Positions 53,011-63,599 of a DNA stretch of 64,000 bases are shown here, piece by piece. Location of the stretch: assembly GCA_002869385.1 (NCBI GenBank), contig PKTB01000021.1, positions 124,001 to 188,000 of the forward strand, given 5' to 3'. Made by a program: the position numbers and the translations under genes. This DNA is from Marinilabiliales bacterium. GTDB taxonomy: Bacteria; Bacteroidota; Bacteroidia; Bacteroidales; ML635J-15. How positions within the stretch are numbered: the stretch's first letter is position 1; each line of letters starts with the position of its first letter. Below the pieces are notes generated by a model that was not told the DNA's origin, searched no databases, and was given only the letters and a program-made list of their open reading frames with translations.

Positions 53011-56000
53011 CTAATTCACAATAATTTTATGCTTTTGAATAGAATCTTTGTAAACCATGTCAATATAATATATTCCTGGCATCCAATCATCTACATCAAT
53101 ATCAATGGAAAAGCTCTTTACAGACTTATTTAGAACAAGTTGGCCAAGTGAGTTTATTACCTTAATTTCTTGTATTTCCGCATTCGATTTTATGTGTAAT
53201 AAATCTTTTGTTGGATTAGGATATATACTAATATTTGTTTTTACATCATTTACTACACCTACAGGATCCAAAACAGTAAGATTTACCGGTATTGTGATTG
53301 TATCAGTACTAGCAAATATTTTAAGATTACAAGAGTATTCACCAGGAATCATTCCGGTTGTATTAAAATCAAGAATAATTTCATCTTCCTGACCAATTCC
53401 TAAAGCTCCTTCTGTTGTTTGAGCTGAAATCCAGGTAATTGTAGGTCCAAAGTTAATAATTGTAAGTGAACTGTCAATAAAATGTGGTTCTGCGCCATAA
53501 ATATCTCCTGTCATCGTATAATTTACGGTCATATCACCATAAAAATCTTCATTTATTCTACCATAAACAGTTGTATTAGCAATTTCTCCACCAACAATTA
53601 ATCCCCAACCATCAGCATTTTCACCAAACCAAGTAAATTCTGCACCATCTCCGGGAGTTCCATCTGTTAATAATAATGTATCTTCAGATTGGTCAAAATA
53701 GTCAGTTAGAGAATCGATGTAGAAACCTTCTGGAAAATCCATTATAATTTCCTCTATCCACTCAGCATCATCAGATAAATTTAAAGCAGTAAATACCCAT
53801 TCAACAGTATCACAAGCATGAAAACTATTAGCTGAGCAAGAAATAGAAGAGCCTAAAACACTTCGATTCTTTGTCAACCAAGGAACATCATCAAATATTT
53901 CTATTTCATAAGTAATAATCCCACCTCCTTGGTTTGAAATATATAAAGTCTCCGTATCATTTTCGTCATGATACATAGATTTGTTTATTTCAGTAGTACT
54001 AATTGTTAACAAAGGTACTGCATCATAGATTGAAGGAAACTCAATTAAATCAATCCAAGCACAGTCATCATTTGCATCAACAGAGCCATCTTTATGATAT
54101 ACCCATTTAAAATTATGCACCCCTGCATAAACAGGGTAAACAACCTGCGACCAATCAACAATTCCATCCCATCTGCCTTGCTCCACATCATCAATATAAA
54201 ATGCTAAATAATCCCAGTTATCATTATTTGTATCATCTTCACAACTTACCTTTCTAAAGAACTTTATCTGACCAGCAGAAATTACTTCAAGTTCTATTTC
54301 TAAAACTGAATTTTGCTCATGAACGATATCTCCAGATTTTAAACAATATGTACCTTCGAATGGATTTTCATCTGTTATAAACCAATCTACATCACCACTT
54401 TGTGACCAATTATAGGTTTCTAATCCGGCTGTTTCCCAATCTTCAAATACTTTACCTATACTAACATAACCTTCAATATCATTTTCATAACCATTATCTC
54501 CTGTAATATGAAAGTTCAAAACTGCAACATGCCCTACAGGACAAGTCGGATCAGATGTAAAATTGAATGTAGCATACATATTTATAAAAGGATTCATGCT
54601 CCCTAAATTATATGTATCTGAATTGATAGTTAAAAATGTGTCAGAACTTGTAACAGTAACAATTGCATTATGCAAAACTATCCCTCCTTCATTAACGAAC
54701 GTGTATATAACATCAGAAGTTTCATCAATATCCAGAAGGTTATTATCTGAATCGTCAACAATATATTCAAGCAATTCAATATCAGCAGTATATACAGATT
54801 CTATTAGATCTATTTCCCATTTACTTGCTCCGGTTTCAGCAACTAAATGTAAAGTAATTTCTTCTTCATTATAGAAATTAAAGTTTACATCAAAATTAAA
54901 TGCATTTGCAATAGGTAATTCTTCAAGAGGATTCAAACTCGTAATCAACTCTGTTCCATCGTTAATAGTAACATCTGTATTTTCACAAGTAAGTGTCAAA
55001 GTAAGGTCTGACATAATGGATTAAGTTGCGTTACGAACAGTTAAATTCACATCAACATTTTCACCCCATTCTATCTGATCATTATTACTTGTAACAATTT
55101 CATAATCAATTATCAATCCTTCAGTAGAAATAGGGATAGTCTTTTTATCAACCATTCCTTTCGCATCTGTTACTTTGAAATTCAACGGATATGCAAGTAT
55201 TTCATCAGTTGGAGTACCGGTAAGTAGCCCATCTTCGGATAGCGTGAAAATTTCAGGTGGTGTCATAGGTACAAATTCATAACCTATACCGGATATGCTT
55301 TCCATCCCTCCACTCTGAGGAGTATATGTATAATTTAATAAATCACCATAAGAAACTCCAGATGACCATACCTGATCATTTGTAGGTGTTATATCATTAT
55401 AATAAATTGAAACTGTACCATCGCTCTCCAATTGCATGGATACATCTATACCTGAGCCCTCCCATCTAATAACATAATAATCGGCACCACTTGTGTAATA
55501 TACATTAAATGTTGTATTTGAGAAAAATGCTGCAATACTCTTACGATGTAAAAAGCTAACAGAATTAGCACTCCAGCTATTGTTATTGTATGGCAAACTA
55601 TATGATTCACCTGTAAAGTCAATCAGCCCATTTGTTTTTAAATAAAATCCTGTATATGTTTCTCCATAAAACTCAAATTCAAATGGTAAATCAATATAAG
55701 TACCTGACAAATTTGTAGTAGCTGCAGGTAATGCTCCTGCCATTTCAGACATTGAATAATCCATATCAAATTCCCATCTATAGGGAGATGTTCCACCTGT
55801 TGCCTCCATTTGATATTCATAATCATGATATACATTTGCATTTGGTAAAGTCGCTGTTGTTATTTCAGGAGAATCAAAAACAGGAGTATGTTCTACACTC
55901 ACTGTTGTCACACCGTTTTGAACAATAGAAACATTGGACTCACTACATGCATACTCAACAGGAGAACCGGTATAATAATCAATCAATGAAAAACTCTGAA

Positions 56001-57282
56001 TCTCACCACTTCCCCAACTATCATCATCATTTTCAAGAACCTGAAAAAAGAATTTCAATGGAGTCCCTGAATTAAAATGATGTAAAAGAGGACTTACATC
56101 TAAACCTAATTCAATGTATTTTGCATCTTCCTCTGTGCCTCCTTGCATAGACTGTTCTCCACCTTGATAATCCACAATTGGAAAACTCATATAATAATCT
56201 GGTTCGGTAGCAGTCAAATTAGAACTTACACCAGCCATAATTTTAATTCTCTGCCTGTTGGAATAATACAAATTAACTTTATAAGTTAACAATGGAGAGT
56301 ATTCTTTAATAGGATACAATACATTAGCTGTATGATTCCATATTCCACCTTCATTTGAAGCCAAAGCTAGTGTTCTATACATCATCCATCCATCATAAGG
56401 TGTACCGTATGTATTATTCATTTTAAACCCACCAATTTCCCAATCACGTGGGTCTACAATTCCATCACCAGTAATATCAATATCGTTAGTATAATATCCA
56501 TCTCCATTAAAATCCCATCTAATAGAATCGTTATAACCGGTTATTGTAATACCATGGTTTGGTGATGCCCCCCAACTAATAATAACTTTTTCTCCAGCAT
56601 GTTCTGTTCCGAAAGGAAGTGTATTTGTAGGACTCTGATATTGAGAATAGAAAAATGCCATGCCGCCAATATCAGAACCATCAAGATGATCATTAAGCCA
56701 GTGTTTTAGTGTCATTATTCCTTCTTCTGTGGAACAATTAATTGCATAAGCTTTACTTATTCTATTGTGCATACCTTCATAATACTCATCATATCCCGAC
56801 ATAAATCTTTGATCTCCACCATAATCATGAGTTCCGCCATCTGTTACCATATTAGGATTTCCAACGATTTTTAAAACTGCTAAAGAATGGTAATAACTAG
56901 CACCATGATAACCATTACCGCCATTCTCCCAATTCCAGGTAAAATGAGTAGGATATTTATTTTCTGTTAAACTTCCATCAAGTTCTCTAATTATATTAAT
57001 TTCGTATGTAAAGCCATTTCCAACACATGCAGCCTGGCCACAACATAAACCACTCTGCTGAAATAAGCCTGAATAACAGGTCTGTATAGTATTATCTACC
57101 TCGTAAGGTACAGATTTATTTTTATACGATACCGGTAGTTTCAATTCAGGAAGACTCGCTAACTCAATTTGCTCTTTATGTGTTAAAGATTTTAAAGTAA
57201 GCTGTTCAGGATTTACATCCTTTTGTGAATACAGTAAACTGCTTGAAATGATTAATGCAACAAATATTACACTTATTCTCAT
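53011..57282 (-). CDS. Papain-like cysteine peptidase with T9SS C-terminal domain; in-frame TAA at 55021-55023
   Basis: QQSGLCCGQAACVGNGFTYEIN; NHGITITGYND; DFNGDGYYTNDIDITGDGIVDPRDWE; NLTVRNAT*SIMSDLTLTLTCENTDVTINDG; C-terminal SIYPNPTKDLLHIKSN...GIYYIDMVYKDSIQKHKIIVN. Confidence 0.75.
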
Positions 57283-57285
57283 ATT

Positions 57286-59733
57286 TTATATTTTTACAAT
57301 TTTATGATGATACAATTGATCATTTATCTTTATTTCGATATAATATATCCCATCCTTAAATTGAGAAAGATTTAAAGAATAGAGTTTTGAATTACTAATA
57401 ATGTCATTATATACTTTCTTTCCGGTCCCATTAAAAACATAAATCACAGCATTTTCATAATCAAATTTACTTAAATCCACAATAATATTTGATTCAACAG
57501 GATTTGGATATATTGATAAGACGTTAGAATCTACAATTTTGTTTTCTATTTTAGTCGTCAATTCATATTGAACAACATTTGAAATACCATTTGCATCAGT
57601 TAGCTTAACTCTGAATGGGTAATTATTTACAACACCTGTCTCACCATAAAGGACACCACTTTGATTAATATAAAGACCTGTTGGTACTGATGTTGTACTT
57701 ATTGTAATACAAGTGTTTGGAGATGGGATTTCATCCATCCAAATCATAGTATTATCTGATTGATTTCCAAACGAAATTCCACCAATATTGGAAAAAATGG
57801 ATTTTAGGTTCTCATTTCCATACTTAAATTTTATTGTTCCATCCGCAGATAACTCACAAGCAAAATTACTAGAGGTCCATGGCTCTGAATATCTATCAGA
57901 TCCTTGCCATCGAATCCTTATAGTATCTTCCTCTATCTCATACCACATTCCATCACCAGTTTCAAAATCATTTATTAGACTATATCTTGCAAGTGGTGCA
58001 ATGACCTTCTCATTTATAAAAAATGGATATAAATGCTCGCGAAATTGGGTCCATACATTAGTGGTGGAAAAAGGCAAGATATAGCCATTAGTATGTACTC
58101 TGATTGCATCTGTTTCTTGCTTCCCAAAGGGAAAGTTAAAAGGTAAATCAATATCAACAACTCCGTCAAAATCTTCATCAGGAGTAAGCTTCGTTCCTTC
58201 AAACTCATCAAAACTCTCAGTTGAATACATATAATCTACAACTGGCAACAGTTCCCATTTATAAGGTGGTGTCCCACCTGAATATTCCAAAGGATACCAA
58301 ATAGAACTTTCACTTGTTAATACAGGCAGACTTTCTGTGGATATTATAGGAATATCATGCGAATCCAATGTTACATTAACATTTACTACCGTTTCTGAAT
58401 CATTATTTAAATCAGTTATAGTATTATAAGTATATTCTTGTGAAACAGACCCACTATAATCAATAACAGTAAATTCTTGAATCTCTCCTTCATAATTCCC
58501 ACTTGGGTCAGCTTCTGTGACAATTAAAAAGATTTTTGCTTCCTTATCGTTATTAAAATACTCTAATAAAGGTGTAATATCCAGACCAAACTCAATTGTT
58601 TTGTCAGCTTCTGATGTACTTCCTTGCATATAGAAATTCCCACACTGAAAATTAAATATTGAGAAATCTCTAACATACTCCCATGTTTCAGAGTCAATAT
58701 CTGCAGAAATTCCAACTTTCACTTTAATCGCTTGTCTAGAAGTGTGCTTTAATCTTATTTTTGCTGTCAATAAAGGTTCGTAATCAATTTTTGGTTCTAG
58801 AACATGTACATAATTATTTAGTATTCCTCCTTCTGGATACGCATCGGCAAAACACTTATACATCATCCAGCAATATCCTGATCCTTGCCATGAAGGACCA
58901 AAACTTTCTGCTAACTTAAATCCTCCTTTTTCATAATCCCGTACATCAATTTGTCCGTCACCATTTAAATCAATATCATTGGTATATTCACCATCGTCAT
59001 TATAATCAAAACAAACATTATCATCGTATCCCACGATTGTTCTAGCATGTAGTGCATCATCACCACATTTTGTTATTACATATTCACCTTCGTGTGGGGT
59101 TCCTGAGTCAAAATCTGTAGCACCTCCAGTAGCAATATTTGCAAGAAAAGTAGCTGTGCCACCAAAGTACTCACTCCCACAGTTATCATAAACCCATGAT
59201 TTCAAAGTAGTTAAACCATTAATCGTATTTGTCCTAATTTTATAATATTCATCAATCCGATTATGCATTAAGTTGTAATATTGCTCGTATCCACTTATCC
59301 ATATTGAACTATCACGTTGAATATCTGATTCGCACTCGCCTAGGATTGGAACCCCGAGCTGCTTCATCATCTCCATACTAATTATATAATTATCCCCATA
59401 CCACCCTGTACCACCGTTACCAAAATTCCATGGAAAATAAACAGAATATTGATTTTCCATTAATGATGAATTTAGATCTTTACGTTTGTTTGTTTCAAAA
59501 GTCATCATGTAATACGAGCATGCAACCTGATTACAAACCCAATCTGTTTGTAAATATACAGGAGGCAAATATTCTGACTCAGTAAAATCCACAGCAGATG
59601 GTAAAAACTCTTCATAATACTCCACCCCTTCTTCATTTAATTCAATATAGCCATCCTGAATTGTAATTTTACTCTGTGCAAAAATCATCAAGCCATTTAA
59701 CAGAAAAATAACTATTATTTGGATCTCTTTCAT
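57286..59733 (-). CDS. Papain-like cysteine peptidase paralog with T9SS C-terminal domain
   Basis: QTDWVCNQVACSYYMMTFETN; LHARTIVGYDDNVCFDYNDDGEYTNDIDLNGDGQIDVRDYEKGGFK; SIYPNPVESNIIVDLS. Start moved to MKEIQIIVIFLLNG (59733) because the track start overlaps uvrB. Confidence 0.75.
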   Translation of the reverse strand: MKEIQIIVIFLLNGLMIFAQSKITIQDGYIELNEEGVEYYEEFLPSAVDFTESEYLPPVYLQTDWVCNQVACSYYMMTFETNKRKDLNSSLMENQYSVYFPWNFGNGGTGWYGDNYIISMEMMKQLGVPILGECESDIQRDSSIWISGYEQYYNLMHNRIDEYYKIRTNTINGLTTLKSWVYDNCGSEYFGGTATFLANIATGGATDFDSGTPHEGEYVITKCGDDALHARTIVGYDDNVCFDYNDDGEYTNDIDLNGDGQIDVRDYEKGGFKLAESFGPSWQGSGYCWMMYKCFADAYPEGGILNNYVHVLEPKIDYEPLLTAKIRLKHTSRQAIKVKVGISADIDSETWEYVRDFSIFNFQCGNFYMQGSTSEADKTIEFGLDITPLLEYFNNDKEAKIFLIVTEADPSGNYEGEIQEFTVIDYSGSVSQEYTYNTITDLNNDSETVVNVNVTLDSHDIPIISTESLPVLTSESSIWYPLEYSGGTPPYKWELLPVVDYMYSTESFDEFEGTKLTPDEDFDGVVDIDLPFNFPFGKQETDAIRVHTNGYILPFSTTNVWTQFREHLYPFFINEKVIAPLARYSLINDFETGDGMWYEIEEDTIRIRWQGSDRYSEPWTSSNFACELSADGTIKFKYGNENLKSIFSNIGGISFGNQSDNTMIWMDEIPSPNTCITISTTSVPTGLYINQSGVLYGETGVVNNYPFRVKLTDANGISNVVQYELTTKIENKIVDSNVLSIYPNPVESNIIVDLSKFDYENAVIYVFNGTGKKVYNDIISNSKLYSLNLSQFKDGIYYIEIKINDQLYHHKIVKI

Positions 59734-59810
59734 AAAGGATTTTTTTGCAATATACTCAATTTTTGAAGTATTTATGGTAATTTTGTCAAATATCATACTA
59801 CTAGATTTTA

Positions 59811-61823
59811 ATGGACTATAAATTACTATCAGAATACAGACCAACCGGTGATCAACCAGAAGCAATAAGGCAATTAAGCAATGGAATTATAGATGGAATT
59901 GAACACCAAACACTTCTTGGTGTTACCGGAAGTGGTAAGACTTTTACAATTGCAAATGTTATTCAAAATGCAAATAAACCTGTTCTGGTACTTAGTCATA
60001 ACAAAACACTTGCAGCGCAACTTTATAGCGAGTTTAAAGAATTCTTTCCTGAAAATGCAGTAGAATATTTCGTTTCATATTATGATTACTATCAACATGA
60101 AGCATATTTGCCTATTACTGACACATATATAGAAAAAGATCTATCGATAAATGACGAAATCGAAAAGCTAAGATTAAGTACAACAAGTGCTTTATTATCG
60201 GGACGAAGAGACGTTATTGTAGTTAGTTCTGTTTCATGCATATATGGGATAGGGAATCCTGAAGATTTCCATTCTAATACTCTTGAAATATCAGTTGGTC
60301 AGAACTATGGACGAGATATCTTATTAAGACATTTGGTGGACTCACTATATTTTAGGTCAGATATCGATTTTAGGCGAGGTAGTTTTAGGGTGAAGGGTGA
60401 TACAATTGATGTTTTTCTGGCTTATCATGATATTGCAATGCGGATAATTTTCTGGGATGATGAAATAGAAGAAATCTATTCTTTTGAGCCTTTTACAGGT
60501 GAAAAAATTGAACGCTTAGAAGTAGCAAAAATCTATCCTGCAAATATTTTTGTCACAACAAAAGACAGAATTAAACAAGCAATAATTCATATCCAGGACG
60601 ATATGATGGAACAAGTTGCTTATTTTAATGAAATAGGTAAACCTCTGGAGGCAAAACGCCTCAAAGAAAGAGTAACTTATGATCTTGAAATGATAAGAGA
60701 GCTGGGACATTGCAGTGGTATCGAAAATTATTCACGATATTTTGACGGAAGAAAGCCAGGGACTCGTCCTTTTTGTCTTATCGATTACTTTCCGGATGAT
60801 TTTATAACGATAGTTGATGAGAGTCATGTTACTATTCCCCAAATTGGTGCAATGTATGGAGGTGACAGGTCAATAAAAGAAAATCTTGTAAACTATGGAT
60901 TTCGTTTACCAGCTGCAATAGATAACAGACCATTAAAATTTGAAGAGTTTGAGTCTTTGATGAATCAGACAATCTATGTAAGTGCGACACCAGCAGATTT
61001 TGAACTTAATAAATCTGAAGGGATTGTTGTTGAACAAGTAATTCGTCCAACAGGCTTACTTGATCCTCAGATTGAAGTGCGACCATCAGAAAATCAGATT
61101 GATGATTTAATGCACGAAATTCAAATAAGAGCCAATAAAAACGAACGAATTCTTGTAACAACTCTTACAAAAAGAATGGCGGAAGAACTAACAAAATATC
61201 TTTCAAGATATCAGGTTAGATGCAGATATATCCATTCCGATGTAGATACCTTAGAAAGAGTTCAGATTTTATCGGATTTACGATCAGGAATATTTGATGT
61301 GCTTATTGGAGTTAATCTTCTAAGAGAAGGACTTGATTTACCTGAGGTTTCTTTAGTTGCGATAATTGATGCTGATAAAGAGGGATTTTTACGCTCAGAA
61401 AGGTCGCTAACTCAAACTGCTGGTCGTGCAGCCAGAAACCTAAATGGCAAGGTTATTATGTATGCTGATAAGATAACAGGATCAATGCAAAGAACAATAG
61501 ATGAGACAAACAGAAGAAGAGAAAAACAATTAAAATACAATGCAGACAATAATATAACTCCTACACAGATAATCAAAGCACAAAGACAAATTATCGGACA
61601 AAAGAAAACCGAAGACATCTCTGATTACAACACTGCCGAAATAGAAACTCGTTTAGCCGCAGATCCGGTTATTAAATATATGGATACAAAAGCTCTTGAG
61701 AAAGCAATCAAGAACACTAAAAAGCAAATGGAGGCTGCAGCATCTAAACTAGACTTTGTTGAAGCTGCACGATTACGTGATGAAATGTACGCTTTGGAAA
61801 AGCTGTTGAAAACTAAGCAATAA
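59811..61823 (+). CDS. uvrB: Excinuclease ABC subunit B
   Basis: YRPTGDQPEAI, GVTGSGKTFTIANVI, VDESHVTIPQIGAMYGGDRS, HSDVDTLERV; C-terminal UVR motif. Confidence 0.95.
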   Translation: MDYKLLSEYRPTGDQPEAIRQLSNGIIDGIEHQTLLGVTGSGKTFTIANVIQNANKPVLVLSHNKTLAAQLYSEFKEFFPENAVEYFVSYYDYYQHEAYLPITDTYIEKDLSINDEIEKLRLSTTSALLSGRRDVIVVSSVSCIYGIGNPEDFHSNTLEISVGQNYGRDILLRHLVDSLYFRSDIDFRRGSFRVKGDTIDVFLAYHDIAMRIIFWDDEIEEIYSFEPFTGEKIERLEVAKIYPANIFVTTKDRIKQAIIHIQDDMMEQVAYFNEIGKPLEAKRLKERVTYDLEMIRELGHCSGIENYSRYFDGRKPGTRPFCLIDYFPDDFITIVDESHVTIPQIGAMYGGDRSIKENLVNYGFRLPAAIDNRPLKFEEFESLMNQTIYVSATPADFELNKSEGIVVEQVIRPTGLLDPQIEVRPSENQIDDLMHEIQIRANKNERILVTTLTKRMAEELTKYLSRYQVRCRYIHSDVDTLERVQILSDLRSGIFDVLIGVNLLREGLDLPEVSLVAIIDADKEGFLRSERSLTQTAGRAARNLNGKVIMYADKITGSMQRTIDETNRRREKQLKYNADNNITPTQIIKAQRQIIGQKKTEDISDYNTAEIETRLAADPVIKYMDTKALEKAIKNTKKQMEAAASKLDFVEAARLRDEMYALEKLLKTKQ

Positions 61824-61939
61824 GTGTTAATAGTTATTAAGCTTCTTTTATTGTTGTTTTCTTATTAACTGCTAATTTCGACAAATCAAATAAAGTCGAA
61901 TTTATAAGTATTTTATTAAATCCAAAAACCAAATAAATT

Positions 61940-63475
61940 ATGAATCCACTGGTAATTACAGGAAATAATTTAACAATTGAAAATGTTGTTGAAGTAGCTC
62001 GTCATGGCAGAAAAGTAGAACTTTCAGCTGATGCATTAGAAAGAATAAAAGTTTGTAGAGCAATGCTAGAAAAGAAAATTGACGCAAACGAAATTATGTA
62101 TGGTGTTAACACCGGTATTGGTGAATTTTCTGAAGTTGTTTTAGATGATGAACAAGTAAAACAGTTTCAAAAATATCTGGTATATAACCACGCAGCAGGT
62201 ATTGGAGACCCAGCACCAATTGAGTACATCAGGGGTGCAATGCTGGGAAGAATTAATGTTCATGCTCATGGCAATAGTGGCATACGACCTGTAATTACTC
62301 AGACTTTAGTAGATATGCTAAATAAAGGTGTAACTCCTTTTGTATGTCAAAAAGGGTCTGTTGGTGCTTGTGGCGACCTTGCTCCAATGTCTCAAATTGC
62401 TCTTTTGCTAATGGGTGAAGGAAAAGCTTATTACGAAGGAGAACTTCTTGAAGGAAAAGATGCAATGGACAAAGCAGGAATTGAAGTGCCGGGTCTAAGA
62501 GCAAGAGACGGTTTAGGAACTATTAATGGTTCGAACGTTTTAACAGCAATGAGTGCAATTTTCCTTTTTGATGCAAACAATTGGCTAAAGCAAGCAGAGA
62601 TTGCTGCATCCATGTCACTCGAAGCACTTAGAGCTAACATGAAGCCTTATACTTCTTTATTACATGAAGCTCGTGGCTTTAGCGGAGCAATAAGATCGGC
62701 AAAAGCTATTGAAAAATGTGTAACAGGTGGTGATTTAAAAGAAGGTCGTGTAAAGTGTAAAGTTCAGGATGCTTATTCAATGCGATCAACTACTCAGGTT
62801 ATTGGTGCTGCTCATGATGCACTTGCTTATGCAAAATCACAGGTTGAGATTGAATTAAACGGTGTTGGTGACAACCCGATTTTCTTTCCTGACAAAGACT
62901 TAGCTCTTTCAGGAGCAAACTTCCAGGGAACTCCTGTTTCCGTACCAATGGAAATGGCAGGAACTGTAATAACAATGATTTCTGTATTATCAGAAAGAAG
63001 AATGAACAGACTTAATAACCATGCACTTAGTGTTGGATTGCCAGCTTTCTTAACAAAAGGTGCCGGAATGTTCTCAGGTCTAATGCTAAGTCAATACACT
63101 GCTGATATGCAAATTGTTGAACAAAAAATATTATCTGCACCTGCCAGTATTCAATCTATTCCAGCAGCGGCTGACCAAGAAGACTTTGTATCAATGGGTA
63201 TGAATACAGCTATTAAAAACTTCCAGATTCTTGATAACGCATACGGTGTATTAGGAATAGAGTTTATGGCAGCTGCACAAGCTCTTGATTTCAGAAAAGA
63301 AGAAATTGAAACATTTGGAAAGGGAACAACAAAAGCATGGCAAACCGTTAGAAAACATGTAGAATTCCTTGAAATTGACAGGCCTCTTTATCCTGATCAT
63401 ACAGCAATGAAAGAACTTGTAAAATCATGTGAAATTCTTAAAGAAGTTGAAGCTGAAATTGGAAGTCTGGAGTAA
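61940..63475 (+). CDS. hutH: HAL/PAL-family aromatic amino acid lyase (histidine ammonia-lyase-like)
   Basis: YGVNTGIGEFSEV; GSVGACGDLAPMSQ (MIO region); NGVGDNPIFF. Confidence 0.85.
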   Translation: MNPLVITGNNLTIENVVEVARHGRKVELSADALERIKVCRAMLEKKIDANEIMYGVNTGIGEFSEVVLDDEQVKQFQKYLVYNHAAGIGDPAPIEYIRGAMLGRINVHAHGNSGIRPVITQTLVDMLNKGVTPFVCQKGSVGACGDLAPMSQIALLLMGEGKAYYEGELLEGKDAMDKAGIEVPGLRARDGLGTINGSNVLTAMSAIFLFDANNWLKQAEIAASMSLEALRANMKPYTSLLHEARGFSGAIRSAKAIEKCVTGGDLKEGRVKCKVQDAYSMRSTTQVIGAAHDALAYAKSQVEIELNGVGDNPIFFPDKDLALSGANFQGTPVSVPMEMAGTVITMISVLSERRMNRLNNHALSVGLPAFLTKGAGMFSGLMLSQYTADMQIVEQKILSAPASIQSIPAAADQEDFVSMGMNTAIKNFQILDNAYGVLGIEFMAAAQALDFRKEEIETFGKGTTKAWQTVRKHVEFLEIDRPLYPDHTAMKELVKSCEILKEVEAEIGSLE

Positions 63476-63490
63476 ATAATATCAGGGGTG

Positions 63491-63584
63491 AGGCTTAAGA
63501 GTTAAGGGTTAAGGGTTAAGGTTTTTTATGGTTTTGATAACGTAAGCTAAGTAAAATCCTTAAACCTTAACCCTCAAGCCTTAA
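63491..63584. terminator. Large imperfect hairpin with TTAAGGG heptamer repeats between convergent genes
   Basis: AGGCTTAAGAGTTAAGGGTTAAGGGTTAAGG pairs with CCTTAAACCTTAACCCTCAAGCCTTAA. Confidence 0.6.
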
Positions 63585-63599
63585 TTTTCTTTTCCTATA

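Noticed and set aside
57286-57288. TAA between the two papain-like peptidases (same frame, one codon apart) as another suppressed stop
   Set aside because: The upstream protein ends with a full T9SS domain and the downstream one starts with ATG and a signal peptide, so this is a normal gene boundary.
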